From positions 164,239 to 228,238 of the forward strand of contig NZ_QEQQ01000004.1 of the NCBI RefSeq assembly GCF_003097235.1: 64,000 bases of DNA, in the 5' to 3' direction. Below are positions 63,968 to 64,000 of this stretch, piece by piece; position 1 is the first letter of the stretch, and each line of letters begins with the position of its first letter. The position numbers and the translations under genes are program-made. Source of the stretch: Pseudomonas sp. CC120222-01a. GTDB taxonomy: Bacteria; Pseudomonadota; Gammaproteobacteria; Pseudomonadales; Pseudomonadaceae. Below the pieces are notes generated by a model that had not been told where the DNA came from, made no database searches, and saw only the letters and a program-made list of their open reading frames with translations.

Positions 63968-64000
63968 ATGAGCAGCACCTTCTTCATCCCGCCCGTCAAC
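63968..64000 (+). CDS. Start of a probable iron-containing alcohol dehydrogenase, cut by window end
   Basis: Only eleven codons are visible (MSSTFFIPPVN). This beginning is characteristic of the group III (YiaY/ErcA-like) iron-dependent alcohol dehydrogenases of Pseudomonas, which start MSSTFFIP(A/P)VN from my memory of the family. A strong ribosome site (aggagg) precedes the ATG. The call needs the rest of the gene. Confidence 0.55.
   Translation, partial: MSSTFFIPPVN

Overview
The window looks like chromosomal DNA of a Pseudomonas of the P. putida group. The evidence is uniformly GC-rich coding sequence, many Pseudomonas-type REP doublets of two sequence families, a curlin-type amyloid locus, a quinohemoprotein amine dehydrogenase (qhp) cluster, and the order qhp, acyl-CoA synthetase, mobA, RND pump, two-component system. 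From memory, and unchecked, that order resembles the PP_345x-PP_346x region of P. putida KT2440. All protein calls come from reading motifs by eye; no database search was possible.

Layout. 1-2.6 kb: the 3' two thirds of a bamA gene and two small genes. 2.6-6.9 kb: a Rieske oxygenase, its rubredoxin/reductase fusion partner, and LysR and TetR regulators, with two matching 24-bp operator-like dyads. 6.8-9.0 kb: a copper-RiPP (HvfABC/bufferin-type) operon whose precursor combines EGKCG cores with two EF-hands. 9.2-12.4 kb: a membrane protein, a cysteine hydrolase, a PAS-GGDEF protein and small genes. 12.5-14.6 kb: a bifunctional mannitol-1-phosphate dehydrogenase/phosphatase. 14.6-20.7 kb: a four-gene operon of three membrane-anchored SPFH proteins and a His-rich P-type metal ATPase. 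20.8-22.5 kb: a long palindromic repeat, a probable small structured RNA and alkB. 22.8-28.3 kb: a curlin operon with two large secreted paralogues. 28.9-41.0 kb: the complete qhp system, with a sigma-54 activator, maturation genes qhpF-E-G, an aldehyde dehydrogenase and qhpA-D-C-B. 41.2-43.6 kb: acyl-CoA synthetase and mobA. 43.7-46.2 kb: a less GC-rich insert with an HU gene and a Septu-type (PtuAB) phage-defence pair, tagged by a 52-bp fragment of an RND pump gene. 46.3-52.9 kb: RND pump and adaptor, divergent from a response regulator and histidine kinase. 52.8-61.2 kb: a diguanylate cyclase next to a four-gene NfrA/NfrB/WecB exopolysaccharide pathway of the kind that phage N4 uses as receptor. 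61.7-64 kb: a PACE efflux gene, ilvA behind an Ile-rich leader-peptide attenuator, and the start of a probable iron-type alcohol dehydrogenase.

How the genes work together. In the qhp cluster the sigma-54 activator is co-transcribed with the maturation genes, and a near-consensus sigma-54 promoter precedes the aldehyde dehydrogenase. This supports a periplasmic amine-to-aldehyde oxidation followed by cytoplasmic aldehyde-to-acid oxidation. The NfrAB pathway carries c-di-GMP-binding-type MshEN motifs and sits beside a cyclase. The least explained systems are the SPFH triad with metal ATPase, the EF-hand/EGKCG precursor, and the curlin operon, which lacks csgEFG locally.
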